The translations under genes were made by a program, and so were the position numbers. Below, one piece after another: positions 47,635-60,800 of a DNA stretch of 64,000 bases. Source of the DNA: Casuarius casuarius. Its lineage: Eukaryota; Chordata; Aves; Casuariiformes; Casuariidae. A model generated the notes under the pieces. That model ran no database searches. It saw nothing but the letters and a program-made list of their open reading frames with translations, and was not told the origin of the DNA. The stretch is taken from contig PTFA01000024.1 of the NCBI GenBank assembly GCA_003342895.1, positions 3,547,052 through 3,611,051 of the forward strand, given 5' to 3'. Positions within the stretch are counted from its first letter, which is position 1, and each line of letters opens with the position of its first letter.

Positions 47635-48090
47635 CAGAGCTCAGCCTTGCCGCAGGCAGCAAGGAGGCCGGGGCGCTCAGCAGGGCCTCCTGGTGGCTGC
47701 CAACTTCCCAGGCACTGTGCGGGCTCCGGTGAGAAGTGCAGTCCTTCAGCCGGGGACCGGTGGCCCGACAGCGTTGCGTTTCGGCGCCAGCCCCGGCCCG
47801 CTGTGGTGCGGCCGGGGCCCAGGCGAGGTGCCCACAGCTGTTGGGGGCCGTTGGGGCACGGCGGGGAGGGGGCGGGGCCCAGGCGAGGTGCTCGCGGCCG
47901 TTGGGGACCGTTGGGGCACGGGCAGGGAGGGGGCGGGGCCCAGGCGAGGTGCTCGCGGCCGTTGGGGACCGTTGGGGCACGGGCAGGGAGGGGGCGGGGC
48001 CCAGGCGAGGTGCTCGCGGCCGTTGGGGACCGTTGGGGCACGGGCAGGGAGGGGGCGGGGCCCAGGTGAGGTGCTTGCAGCTGTTGGGGT
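47635..48090. promoter_or_regulatory. CpG-rich island containing a minisatellite
   Basis: GC content and CpG frequency rise abruptly from about 47635 and fall abruptly after about 48090, in a region otherwise near 38-40% GC. The left half (47640-47817) is non-repetitive CpG-rich DNA with a CTCCG|GTGAGA splice-donor-like site at 47729. The right half is the 61-bp array. GGGGCGGGG Sp1-type boxes occur in every unit. It may be an unannotated promoter or first exon, or just a GC-rich minisatellite. No initiator or TATA box is evident. Confidence 0.45.
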
Positions 48091-48092
48091 CC
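47818..48092 (+). repeat. 61-bp GC-rich minisatellite, about 4.5 copies
   Basis: Copies: 47818-47877 (60 bp, diverged), 47878-47938, 47939-47999 and 48000-48060 (three 61-bp copies identical by reading), and a partial diverged copy from 48061 to about 48092. Each begins CCCAGGYGAGGTGC and ends in GGGGGCGGGG. The outer copies share CAGCTGTTGGGG where the central ones read CGGCCGTTGGGG, the pattern expected when the middle of an array expands and homogenises. Because 61 is not a multiple of three, all three + frames stay open through it, so the long open frames here are artefacts of composition. Confidence 0.95.
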
Positions 48093-51006
48093 CTGAGCAT
48101 TACTTGAATATATTAATTTAGGATTTAGTCCAGCAAGTGCCTGTCATGGTACTGACAGCTGAGGTCCAGGCATGAGGATCCAGGGGAGCTGAGCACCCTC
48201 TGAGGTATTCCTTTACTGCATATCCATTTACTTTGCATCTGACCCACTCTTTGGAGCTCTCTTTGGCTTGGCTTCCACTCTGTGTTCATGTTCCTTTTTT
48301 TATCTCATCCTCTCTGGTTAGATGCTGTGAGAGGTACAATATACTGCTCTCCCCAGGATGTAATGTGGGTTAGGCAGCAGGAGACAATTAAGAGAACACG
48401 AATGTTCGTCAAGAAACGAAATAGCCTTAGTGAAACAACAGCAAGGCGCAGCTTAGTGAAGTCTCCTGGCATGGAAACATCTGTCTGCTGACAGCTCTGG
48501 AAGTTATTAAAATCGGAAGCCATTCCAGTCTTCTGATCATCAGGAAGACACACATTTATGATGTGGATGGTTTAGATTTTTAAAAATTAATTAGTTGCCT
48601 GTTTTGAAATTTATTTCTTGTGGTATGATTAATGTATAGAACCACAGATTTTAAAATCCAGATTCTGGATTGATACAGCACACAGTGATGTGCAAAATGA
48701 TGGCCCAATATTATTTCCCTTTGTTTTTGCTGGAAATTTGTGGAATATCACGTTTGTGCACAGGCAGAGACTACTGCCTGTCATAGACCTTTTCAAAGTA
48801 AACCAGTCATAGTACAATGTTGCTGGTGATAGCAGGGACCACTTCTAAATTTGTGTAAGATCTTTCAAACTAGAAAGGAAATTTAGGAAAGCAAAGGTAC
48901 TCCAAGGATTATGAAGTTCACTCAGTATGAGCCTTAGTGTGAGCCTTGGTAGCAGACCCTTTATTTAAGCACCTACAAATATTTAGGAATATCAGCTTGG
49001 ACGCCCATTTTAAAAAATCTTGGCTTACGTTTCCTAATAATGGTTATTTGTGTAATAGCATAACAACTTGCACACAATTTCTTTCTGTAGTAAAAGCTTT
49101 TAGGAGCCCCAGATTTGTGAAGCTGAATCTTTTCCATAGCAGAGAAATTTTCTTTACCTTCGAGCTATATTTGTGTCACTTCTGATAGAAATATAAAAGC
49201 TTCAGTCCAAAACACAAGCAGAAAATGTAATACTTTTGAAAAGTGGCTCACTCAGACTTGGAAACCTTTCCTTCTTCTTTACTGCAAGCGTTCTATCAGT
49301 TAGGTATGCCAGGAAGTTCAAGATGTTTTTATTCAGTTTGTTTAGTTCAGGAATAGCATGGTTGTAGCTGGGTAAAGAATTCCTCAAATGTATTTATAAG
49401 TGCTTATAGGAATTTGCAAATCAGAACTGAGATGTTTCACAGTGCCTGTGAACGAGCTAAGTTTTTTTTAGTCTTGCTGCAGCAGTATTGTGTTTTTCGT
49501 ATATTTTCATAAGGAAAGGCCACTGTTTTTTTAAATGAAAAAATTTTACAGCAAAATGACTGTTTTCTACCTTGTAAAACTGCTAGTCAGATACGCAAAA
49601 TAATTATAGGTAAGGGCGGATATACGCTGTACTTTATCATCAGCTCAAAAATATTATTTAATTCTACTACGCATCCTGGTAAAGAGAGGTTGCAGGACTT
49701 TTCTTTTAGGAGAATTTCAAACTTAGTGCTCAATTTTCACTCCAGATGTATGAGTCTGCTTTCCTCGTGTTATAACTCCCTTGAGGCAATGCTTCTATCT
49801 TAAAGATTTTTTTGTAAGTTGCAGTGTAAAGAAATATTTACTATTCTGTGTGGACTAACACACCAAAAGCTATATTCACTGATGCTCTTGCAAAGTGCAG
49901 ATTGTACCTTCAAGTGTCAGTGGTAGTACATATGCCCTATGAGATTTATAATTCAGAAAGGAAAGGCAGAGTGAATGACAGCTTTAAACTGTATCAAGTG
50001 CTCCACAGCTTTCTGAGAAAATGCACCGAATCACCCCAGCTCCTATCTCAGAGCTAATGCCTCCTTTTCAAGATGGTTCTCCTAGGAATGTCCCACCTTT
50101 GTACTACAAACACGCTCTTTTCTGGATGACTTTGCACTGGGAGGACTGAGTAGCAGGTTGTATATTTGTGGGACTTCATGTTGATTCCTGTAGTAAAGCT
50201 ACTGCCTAGCTTTGCAGAAATAATTCTGAGTTACACTATACAAAAATGGGCATAGGTAAAATTTTCTCACATGAATTTACTCAAGGTGCACTGAGAGTTT
50301 TCCAGAAAAAAACGTTAACTGCCAGGTTGCCCCGTGGGAGCGTATCAGTCAGCAGGGATCTCTCATGGAGTCGGTGGCTTGTGTCTGTGGCCAGCACGTG
50401 TGCTGGAGGCACACAGCAGAAAATCGCTATCTTACTCACCTCAATTTTGCTTGCAGGTATTGTGAAACACCGAATCCCAGGAAAAGCATGATTTCCTCTC
50501 AGGTGACATTTTTGCGCTGACCAGCATTTAATAAAAGAAAACTAAAACTAATGATGACTCTGGAGTATACACGTAGGACCATCTTGTTTTACTTGGTGGC
50601 TCCGAGGTGGCTGAGAGATCTAATGCTTTTGGAAAAGCATAGGGTCCTGACTTGTAAAGAACTAGTATTTTCAGGCGTGTCTAGGGCAGGGTATTAGGAA
50701 CCCAGACAGACTATGGAATTCCTTGAGAATGCTGGGGTCGCCCTGGATTTTTTAATCTTCTTTAAATTCTCTGTCTACTTGTGGCGCAGCCTTTGCTTTT
50801 CACTTTTATAGGCAACTTTGAGACTTTTAGAGACCAAAGTAAAAATCTGTCTTGAACTTGTCCTGTTTTGAAATAGATGACACAGCCCTATAAAATCCTT
50901 TTTATTAAGAAATCCTTAGAAAATCTATTTGTGGCTATTGACATGGTTTCATTATATCTTTTAAAATGATTTTCCAAGGATTTGTCAGTTCTTTCCAGTT
51001 TTGCTG
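48091..51006. other. Non-coding intergenic sequence
   Basis: AT-rich after the sharp end of the CpG island. No gene or named repeat recognised; open frames are short. Confidence 0.6.
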
Positions 51007-51094
51007 AAGTTTATTTAACAAAGGTTTAAAGTAATACTTCCAAGTATGTAAAGCTTATCTAACAAAGGTTTAAAGTAATACTTCCAAGTATGTA
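51007..51094 (+). repeat. 44-bp tandem duplication
   Basis: Two adjacent 44-bp units, 51007-51050 and 51051-51094, differ at only two positions, both T to C in the first ten bases. The last 34 bases, starting AACAAAGGTTTAAAG, are identical. This is a recent local duplication. Confidence 0.95.
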
Positions 51095-51793
51095 GAGTAA
51101 CTAAACAGTCAGATTTACTGTGATCCATGAACATTTGTTGTTTCTTATCCGTCAGGTATTCACATAGTGATAATTAAATATGACAAGTTCAGTTGCAGTA
51201 ACATACTCTTTTTGACATTGGGAAAGACATTGTACCTAACAAGTATAATTCATCATGCAAAATGTAGAGGACAACAGATTTGTGGCCCAGCATATGTTCA
51301 AATAAACTCATGATAAAGGATAAAATTGTGAATGTTTCATGTGTGGGTTATAGAACTGCTATTTACAAACATGTAGAAATACTAGAATGGAGGAAAAGAA
51401 AACACCACCACTAAGCTTCACCGCACAGGTATGAAGCTATTCCGCCTGTCTTTCCAGCTGCAGAAAGGGCTGTTTATAACACTTTGACATATCCCATGGG
51501 ATACGCCTGGCTACTTCACTCACAGTGGGTGCATGTACACACATGCATATTAATAATTTTGGATGTGCTTTTTCATTGAAACTTCTGAAACAGAATAATT
51601 TTAAGGACGGAAAAAGTTTAGAATGGATTAAAAATCATTTTAAATTAAGAAAAAGCTAAAAATGCTAGATATTTTTTGGACATGCTGAAAATTGTTTCTA
51701 GGTAAAGTGAGGACTAAAGTTTTTCTGAAAACTCACTAAAAGTTTATTTTTAGAAAAGTGGACCTTCAGAAAATGCCCTAATGTTTTTATATT
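51095..51793. other. Non-coding intergenic sequence
   Basis: AT-rich. Nothing recognised. Confidence 0.6.
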
Positions 51794-51861
51794 TGTGTGT
51801 GTGTATGTATGTGTGTGTGTGTGTACGCACATATATATATACATATATATATATATATGTA
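51794..51861 (+). repeat. (TG)n/(TA)n compound microsatellite
   Basis: Sixty-eight bases of unbroken alternating pyrimidine-purine: mostly TG in the first half, a central TACGCACA, then TA repeats. It is likely polymorphic. Confidence 0.95.
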
Positions 51862-54800
51862 AAAGCAGTTTGGGATTAAGCATTAATCTGCTGGGCTTTC
51901 CACTCTTCACTCGTGGCAGTTCTTGATCTCCTCCAAAATCCTAGCAGAAACACTGGCAGGTTGGAGAAAATGATCTCATGGACTGGTTTGTCTTTCAGAA
52001 TTATATTTCTCAGTTTAGCATAAATGCATTGAACAAAATAAAAGTGAGGATTTTTTAGCTGAAACATAATTTGTTGTTGTGATTGGAAAATTCTCCTTTG
52101 TGGAAATGGAAATTTTGGATACTTTCATAAGCAAGTTGTTTTTTCTGCTGCACGTGAGAGGCCCAGGCTCCATCTGTGCTTTGAATAAATCATACCACAA
52201 AACTGAAGCAAGATTGGCTGGATTATCAGATGATTGTGTATTCCTGGAAAACACACACATTGCTTTTTTTCACATTGCTGCTTCTCTTACATAATTTGAG
52301 GAAGTTAAAATAACCTAAAACTGAGTTAATTTGTGTTTCTTCTTTCCCTGAATGCTGAGATTATCTTGCCTTCTTAGGGGTTTCTAATCACAATGGCTGA
52401 CAGCAGATAATAGAAGTGCATGGCAGTGTGGAGAGGAAAATTGGCCAGGCAAATATATGTCGCTTCATATGGGTCTTAGGGGGATCCATAAACTAAGGAG
52501 CAGGATAGGAACAAATAGATTATTACAGTTTAGTGTAGATGAAGTCCTAAATTCCAGGATAATCCTTTGCTTCCTGTAAGCAAAATTTTTATTCTGTGTA
52601 TGACAAATACTTTCCTCAAGCTTTCAGGCAGGGCTTCGCTGAGCTAACAGATGATTGGCATTATCATCTAAGGAAACACAGTATTTTTCTTTCACAGTTA
52701 TGTGGTGAGAGTTGCAAGGGCTCCTTTCTTTCCAGCATAGGGACTAAATTAATTAATTATAAAAGGGTGCATTACATGATAATATAATACAATTGCAAGC
52801 AGGAGCCTTAAACTAGCTTAGAATGTGTACTTCAGGTTTTACCTGTTTATATCTATTAAGGTTATTAAAATAAACACTTTTATTTTAGTCATAAGGAGAC
52901 TCAAAGGAAGGCAATTATTCCCCCCAAATATAAAGGCAGTTATTGCAAGTGTTTATCTTGTATTCCACTACTTAAAAAATGTAAAGGCGTAGGAAATATA
53001 CCAGGGAGGCTAATGACATAAATTAAAATAACAAAGCAGATAGCATGTTAAGATGAAAACACCAGTAAGTCTGACATCTACAGGAATAACAGACCCTTCG
53101 CTGTCTTGTTCTCACTTAGTTAACTATTCAGAATAAAGATTTATGCTACCTACTCACAATTCAGGGTATCTTTCAAGTACTGAAATTCTTCTGTGGGAGA
53201 CAGAATGTGTTACAAAGGGAACGGTGTTATCATTGGTCCCTAGTTCCATTTTTACAGTACACTGTAAAATTGCAAAACAACAGGAAGATTGTATTTGCAC
53301 CTTCAGCAAGACCCCTGTGTTATGAGTGTCATGTTTCTTGTCCAGATAAGGTGTCAACATATCAAACTGGAAAAGCTTCAGGGGACTAATTCAGTTCAGG
53401 ACAGCAGAAATTTCTTCCCTTTCTCCCAAAGGAGAGTCATTTTCAAGAGACCTTATCGTAAGATATGCCTTCCTCCCTCATAGTGTGAGGAAGTAGAATG
53501 GGCCTCAGGATGCAAACCAAGGCTGCCTTTTCACCACCACTTCCAATGCCCTTACCAGAAAATCTTTCTTCCTTGCATTTGGGGTGTTGATTTACCTGGA
53601 GCAAATTAACAAGCAAGGTGCAGAGTGTGGGCATTTATTACTTTTGTGCTTTTGATCCCATACATGCTAGATAAGAAAAGTCAACTGCTATATTTGGTCA
53701 AATAATTGTTTTCCTTTTTTTAATATGAGCAGATCTATTTATAATTCTATCACGATACACTTTCTTAAGCAGATACTTTAAATCAGTATCAGAATCTTTT
53801 CAGTCTATTGGAATTATGGAGTCTCCAGAATGCCAGATGACACTGTGATAACATCTTTCGGCTATTACAAATGTGGAGCTTTGTCTAGAAACTTCCTATA
53901 AAATTACAAATGTCGTCCACTTCTGTACACATTACTGTTTTTTTGGTTCATGACAGTCAAGCAGGAAATTCATTAGCTAGGATGAAATGAAATCTCAGCT
54001 GAGAACTAGTTTATATAAGCATTCACATTTTCAGGTTCCAAGTAAGGCTAAAGTCAGTGGGGACTCAATCAATGTTTTCATCTGTTGGAGCCGCAGTGAT
54101 GCCTCTTAGCCTGCAGTTGAAATAAGCTCAAAGGGCGTGCATATATCAAAACAGTTCCCCATCCAGCATTTCCCTCAGTTCACTCTAGATCCTGTACAGC
54201 TGGAGTTGTGAGAAACCTTTACAGACTATGGCAGAGACAAAGATCATAACTACAAAGGACAGCAGAGGTATCTGGGACCAAGAATCACAGCTACTGTGAA
54301 TGAAGCCAATACTGAGAGAATACCCATGAGAAATGAAGTGTTTCGATATTATTGAACTGAACATTTTTTGAAATCTTTCCTTGCAGAACTAGTCTTACAA
54401 CCTATCTATTTATAAAATTTTAATGGCTAAATTGCCTTTTGCAGTCAGAATTTTTATCATGTGGAGATCTTGCAGAACATGTTGGTGTCTGCAAGTAATC
54501 GTAAGTGGGAATTTACAGCAAATATAAGCAGATAACATAGGAATGATACTAGGTGATATCACGGTTAGCTTGTGGTGGTGGTCATCTTGGATGTGTTATT
54601 CGAGCAAGATGGCTGGCAACTCCAGAACAATTAGCACTGGGTTGCTAGAGACAAGTTCTACAACAGAGACATTTTGCTAATTTATGGTGGTGCACTGAAG
54701 AAAATTTGTAGTAGGTGGAAATTCATTTAGGGCGACTGGTTGCTAAGAAGAGTGACGAGAAGGATACAATACTGTGGTCGTGTTTAAAGTCATATGAAAA

Positions 54801-57800
54801 ATTGGGACAAAGGAAGAATAAAGAGGGGACAGGTTAGGTCCACCCGAAGTTACAACTTCACAGAGAATACAAAACTTGGCGAGATTATGATTCAGGGTTG
54901 ACCTGGTCACAGTGGCTCTTACTGAACAGTACTTGGTACACCTTCCTTGGCGGATATGTGCGGTCTCATCTTTATGTGTTTCAGACTGACCTGGGGATTC
55001 TTTGGACTTGTGAAGGAGAATAGTGCTTGAAAATATATTGCATATCAAAGAGAAGAAAAAGCTGTAAGAAAAACTAGAACCTTTTAAGAATAAGCACTAT
55101 TTTGGGGCATTCTGTCACAACATGAAAGACAGGTCATGCTGTGAATGGTGAATACAAACACTGCAATGTTTGCACAGAGTGTTAGAGGTATGTGTTTGTA
55201 GATCAGTCGTGTGATATCCAGTACATATATTCTGTAGAGACTAAGTGTGGTAAAGAGCTGTATCAAAGATTTTATACCAAAGACATATCATGTATGAGGA
55301 CTTGATCAGATAGATGAATCACATTCATGGAGAATTTAACTACACTCCTTTGGTATAATTGCTATTTGAATTCTTTTCTGACATTGTTAGCATCCTGATG
55401 TCACTCAGCAGATTTCAGTAAAATTAATTTTTAGCTATGCCAGTGTTACAGCAGAATGAAATTTTCCACAGCTAGTGCTGCTTAATTTGTGCAGAGAGAT
55501 ACAAGTCTAACAACAGCTATCTGGTTGAAAACTCTGTGGGGTGCGTGTTGGGGGGGGGACTTGTTGCAAATTGCCCCCAGAAAATTTGTAACAGGTAGGG
55601 AAGTACCAGTTCACCCATTTTCCAAGTGATAGTTGATTATGTAAGATAGTACCAGTCTCACCTAAGCGGAGCTGAAAACTGGGCTTCTCATCTAAGGAGG
55701 CTGTCCAGACTCCCTCTTCAGTCCATGGAGTAAGGCAGACCTCCTCTGAGGGTAGTTCATCTCATCTCTTTTAGAAACCTCTTTTAAAATAGGATAAATT
55801 GTCTGCCTGAAGAGGGCTCTTTTTCTTCATTGACTAGAGCCAAAATGACTAATGTGGACTAGACACAGAAGTTTTAGATGATTAGTAGTGTGACAAATCT
55901 CACCCTGAGTAACAGCAGCCTCTTCTTTAACATTAGAGGCTATTCTAATCTGAACATAGGGAAGATAAAGGGGAGTTTAAGAATCAGGGGGTGGTTACTG
56001 GTTGCCTCTCTCTTTTTCCTTTGCTGAAAGAATCTCAGTAGAGGAGGGAATTTATTCTGTTTGTGATAAACTTGCTATTCAATATAATCTACTAATTCAG
56101 TAGGTAGCCTGAGTGAACAATTTCTTGTCACCAGGCAGCACAACATTTCTTAAGTGCAATAGATGGACTAAGGTAGTTAACCAACTTGCAGTTAAAATAA
56201 GCCTCAAAGACATGCATATATCACAACATTTCTGCTACTACTCTTGCTATATTTATTCTGCTCTATGTTGTATAAGAATCATTTATAGCGTACCTTTTGT
56301 CTAAATGACTTTAATGGGCCTCGAGTCTGGAATGCGTACAGTAATATTCAGTACTACATGATAGATGCATTAAAACTCCAGAGGAAAATATAGGCTATTT
56401 AAGACTATAGTGGAAAGAAGTGTATTTTCTGCTGTTTGAGAAATAAAGTGTTGTCTTGCAATTATAGGGTGTATCCTATTATGCTTGTAAAGGGCAGAAA
56501 TCATTTCATACCATGCCGCTAAACTTTATATCCTTGCTTTGTAACAGGTCTGATAGACAGCTTTTTATTCTTGGTTTCACAGACGATAATTGTTTTAAAA
56601 TGAGGAAGCCAATTACAAAATTTTTCTCCAACTGTGTGAGAGAACATGTTCTGGTGTAGATGGCAGTAGTCTATCTCCACTTCCAGTACAATCTTTATGC
56701 CTTCTCCCCTTCCTTTTTCTCACCCTCCCTCTCTTTTTTTTCCTCATACTTAGCTGATTTCAAATCCCACCTCCCTGCAAGGATTGATGGGTTGACCTGG
56801 CTGAAGAATGGACAGCAAGAGGGGAGTGGGAAGCACATATGCGTTCAGGAAATTTTGATGGGGCTGGGAAGATGTCGTGAGTCAGAGCAAAGGAGCATGG
56901 GGAGTGGATTTTCTATTAAAAGGAAATTAAAGCCTGAAACTAGTAATTTTTCCTATCTTTTTTCCCCCCTCTGTTCTGCTTAGGCTATGGTGATGAGCTG
57001 AAGATCACAACCTCAGGTGCTTTAAAAGTAGTCTCTTGATAAGACTGTTACAGATTTGACCTTAAAGATTGGTGTGATGTTTCATTATCTTAAATATTTC
57101 AAATGGTTTGACTTATTTACTTAGACAATGCTATTGGGGAATTATCATCAAAGGTCATGGAGAATCTTTCTATTTAAGTTCCGTCAGAAATATCGCACAC
57201 TGCGAGTCCCCTTCTTTTCCGCTGCTGAGAGAAGAAGGAAGAGGGGCCAGAGGAAGAGAGCTGCTTCTACCCCATAGGTTTAGGTAAGCAGAGGTTCTAT
57301 ATTTTCAATAGCGTAAGTAAAACATGGCAGCTACAGTGGACTCTTGTAAGTGAGAAATGTATGTGCAGCTAATCCGGAACACGCAACATGTTGGTTTAGT
57401 ATTTCTAGTGTATAAGGAATATGCAGAAGACAACCTTTTCAGTAGGGATAAGGAACATGCTTAAAAGTGCAATAAGATACATGCTTAAAACTGCTCACTT
57501 GAAAACTGATCAACATGTAGTATTAATTCTTGTCCACTGTTTTCACCTCTATATTTTTCTAATGTCGTTCAAATTAAGTACCATGAGGTGACTCTGACCA
57601 TTCTTTCCTGTATTTGTACCTCTGTCTGTGCATTTCTTTTTCATCCTCAGAAAAGTGTTGGCTTCTAACACGATATATTATTAAAATTTTTACTGACTCC
57701 TGGAGCAGGCAAGTTCCTTGTCAGAGTTCTGAAGCAGCAATTATTCCTTTACTAAAAAGACATTCCTCATAAAAAAGGAGCCTACTAATTACCAGTCTCC

Positions 57801-60800
57801 GTCCAGCCTCTTCTTCCTGGCAAAAGTGTTCTGAAAAGGTCGTGGCTGAATATGTGTAATTTTATCTTTGTAAAACCCTCCTGTATGAAGAATTTCAGTA
57901 AATTCTTAGGCTGAATCAGGACATTCAGGTTGTTTTGGATGATGCTTGAATTGGACCAAGTGTAGGTAACACAAATGGCAGGTTTTGAGTGAACACCCAA
58001 GTAGTCACTTCTGTTCACTTTCCATTTGCTAATTTCTAAAACTGCACTTTCAGCCATTCAAAGTGTTGAATAACCATTTCAGCATATTTCAGGGTAGTAT
58101 GGGAAAGACCAAAATAAGAGAATTTTCCATGGAAGTCCCTCCAGCTATTTCAGGGTTTGGGGGGTTTTCTATTCTGGGCTACAAATCTGACATTCAGCTT
58201 AACTTTAGAAGTTTCATATAAATGTTTCTCTCTCTTTATTTTTATCTCATAAAAGGTCCCTTCTTGCTTGTTGCAATATGATAGAATGTACTACTTTTCT
58301 GAGTTAATCCTTGAAACCTCCCAGCACAAGCCTGTGTTTCATTTTTTTTTTCCTGTGGGAGAGGGTATTTGGCCTTTCCATTTGTGTGACACCATAGGCA
58401 ACTTCAAAAACCTGTCAGACCAAGAAAATGAAAGAAAAGAGGCTATTATATTAGGTTCAAGATAAGGCTGGGAAATGCTTCTTTAAGTGAGAAAAATAGA
58501 GTTTTTCTTTCAAGAAATTTGGGCAAACATATGTATCAAAGCTGTTACTGTAGTGTGGGAAAGGGGAAGGTAATTGCTGTTAGAACATTTTTATACTTGA
58601 CAAGGCAATCTGTGACCTCTTCTCCTCTCCCCTCCCCCAAATGTTAATGTAATTAATTGTAATCTGTTCCCACTACTGGGGAAGTCCTTTCTCAGCCCTG
58701 TGTGAAGAAGAGAAAGGGACTATAGTCCGATGGAAGATATTTTTGCGGGATAGCCCAGGTTTTGTGGAATTAACCCCTCAAATTGTAAGTGTGTTGAGAT
58801 GGCAAGAATACCTTGAAAGACAAAGAAAGAACTAGGGACCTAAAAGAGCTTTCACAGAAAAAGAAACCTAACCCTCTGATGTAACCGGTGATCTAACCCT
58901 CAATTTTACTTCCAGTACCTTAAAATGAATTTGAGATTAGCTATCTAAGAGGAACTCTGATCTACAGGTGCTAACTTTGGAGATGTGGATGTTTTGAGTT
59001 TGCTGATATGGAATTGTTCTTAGTGGAGGATTTAGTGAATTGGTCAAGGATTTATTAATTCTTGAAGTCCAATTCAGCCCAAGTCAAAGCTCATTTAGCT
59101 CATGGAGGAATTATTCTCTTGGTTTTGTGCTAAGTTTTCTAAGAGTTGAACTGAAAATCTGGGGTAAAGGGGAACCCCTAGCCCCAAACTCCAAACAGCT
59201 GACAAGAACAAATTCCCTTCTCTGTAAACTATTCTAATCTGTTGTATTGGGAAGGAGACTGCCTAGAAGGTTGGAGGAGCACTGATCTTGTCTTTGAGGG
59301 AAATTACATGCTTCCATTTCTATATAATGGCAGTACATGCTAGAAGGGACACTACCGAATTGTGTAGTGTAATAATAACAAAATTTCTGCTGCACTTCTC
59401 TCTCCTACTTGCTAAAACACCTTATCTAAAGTGTCAGGATAATAGTACATCATAACTCATAACAATGCACCCATCAACAAAAAATTACCATTCTCTGGTG
59501 GTTTAAAAGGGTCTAAGTGCAGACAGAACAGCTCTCCTTATTTACCAAATTCTGTCAATAAGTTTCTAGGCAATAGAGGATACATACTCATCTTTCCTGA
59601 TATTCTCTAGCTGCAAGATACTGAAAGGATTTTCATTTAATTGTGTTTTATATCTAAACCCAGAAAGACCTTGCATCTGAATGGCAGGGGTCGTAAATTT
59701 TGATTAATGTTAATTCTGAGACCTCAGATACCCAGGCTAAAGATAATAACGGAGCCAATTTTTTGATAATTCTTTTAAGAAGCACAAGTAACATCAACCT
59801 TCAAGAGACCATTTAGAACAAAGTCTGTATCGCAGAAGCTGCTAAACTTGATTGCAGCTAATTTAATCAAAGCAACAGCTTTTAGAATCTATAGGTAACC
59901 TCCACAGATCTTGTAAAATAATAAGTTGTAGGAGCTAAAAGTTAAGAGATAACAGTAGGTGATCAGACAACTCTGATTACCTCATTAGTCAGGGAAAGTC
60001 AAACACCTGTGGTTTGTAGAAGGAATGCTCACTTTTTTCCTTAATCCCAGATAAGATGTTTCTGTGCAGATGTCTTTAGGGACTGTGAACTTTATTCAGA
60101 AGTCCTAGCTAAAAGCTGATAAGAATAATTTCAGGAATGGAAATGGGAGGTAGGAGGACAGTCTTATCTTTAAAATGCATGCTACTAGTAGAACTGTTCC
60201 ACTGGAAAATGTTTTGTGTTGAGAGTAAAACATTTCACTGTAATTTATGTATTTCACAGAATTTCAAATGGGAAAACACAGAGAACAGATCAGTCCACTG
60301 GGGATTTACTGGGATATTTTTCAGCTAGCTAATTGTTTAAGAACATTTATTTATACTGCAATAATTAAAAAGCCAACACAAATTTGCAACTGCTTTTTAT
60401 AATTGAAATAATGACTAAGCTTTAAAAATATTTCTGAAATGTTTAAAATAAAATGAAATCATACTTAGTACAGTATTTTTGTAGGAAACACTGCGTCTCC
60501 ATTCCTATATGGAATTAAAAAAACCCACATAATTAACGATGAGGTTTGATGAATTCTACTTAATTAAACTAGCAGCAAAAAGCATGACAGGCATTCCTGA
60601 AAATAGGGGGACTTAAAATCATACTATTTAAATACTTGGAAGTAATACTTAACAGATTTGTTGATAAGTAAGAGATCTTAGCTTAAATGGTTGCTAACAA
60701 TTTTTAAACGGTAAGAATTTTTCAGTTTGCAAACCTACCAATGGAGGTGTAACCATTCCTATTGTAACTTATGGCTGGTGAATTAACCTGATGTAGTGGG

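Noticed and set aside
47471..48121. Open frames of 123-209 codons on both strands, rich in Gly, Pro, Arg and Ala
   Set aside because: They are produced by the stop-free GC-rich 61-bp array, which shifts frame at each copy, so all + frames read similar peptides in turn. There is no evidence of translation.
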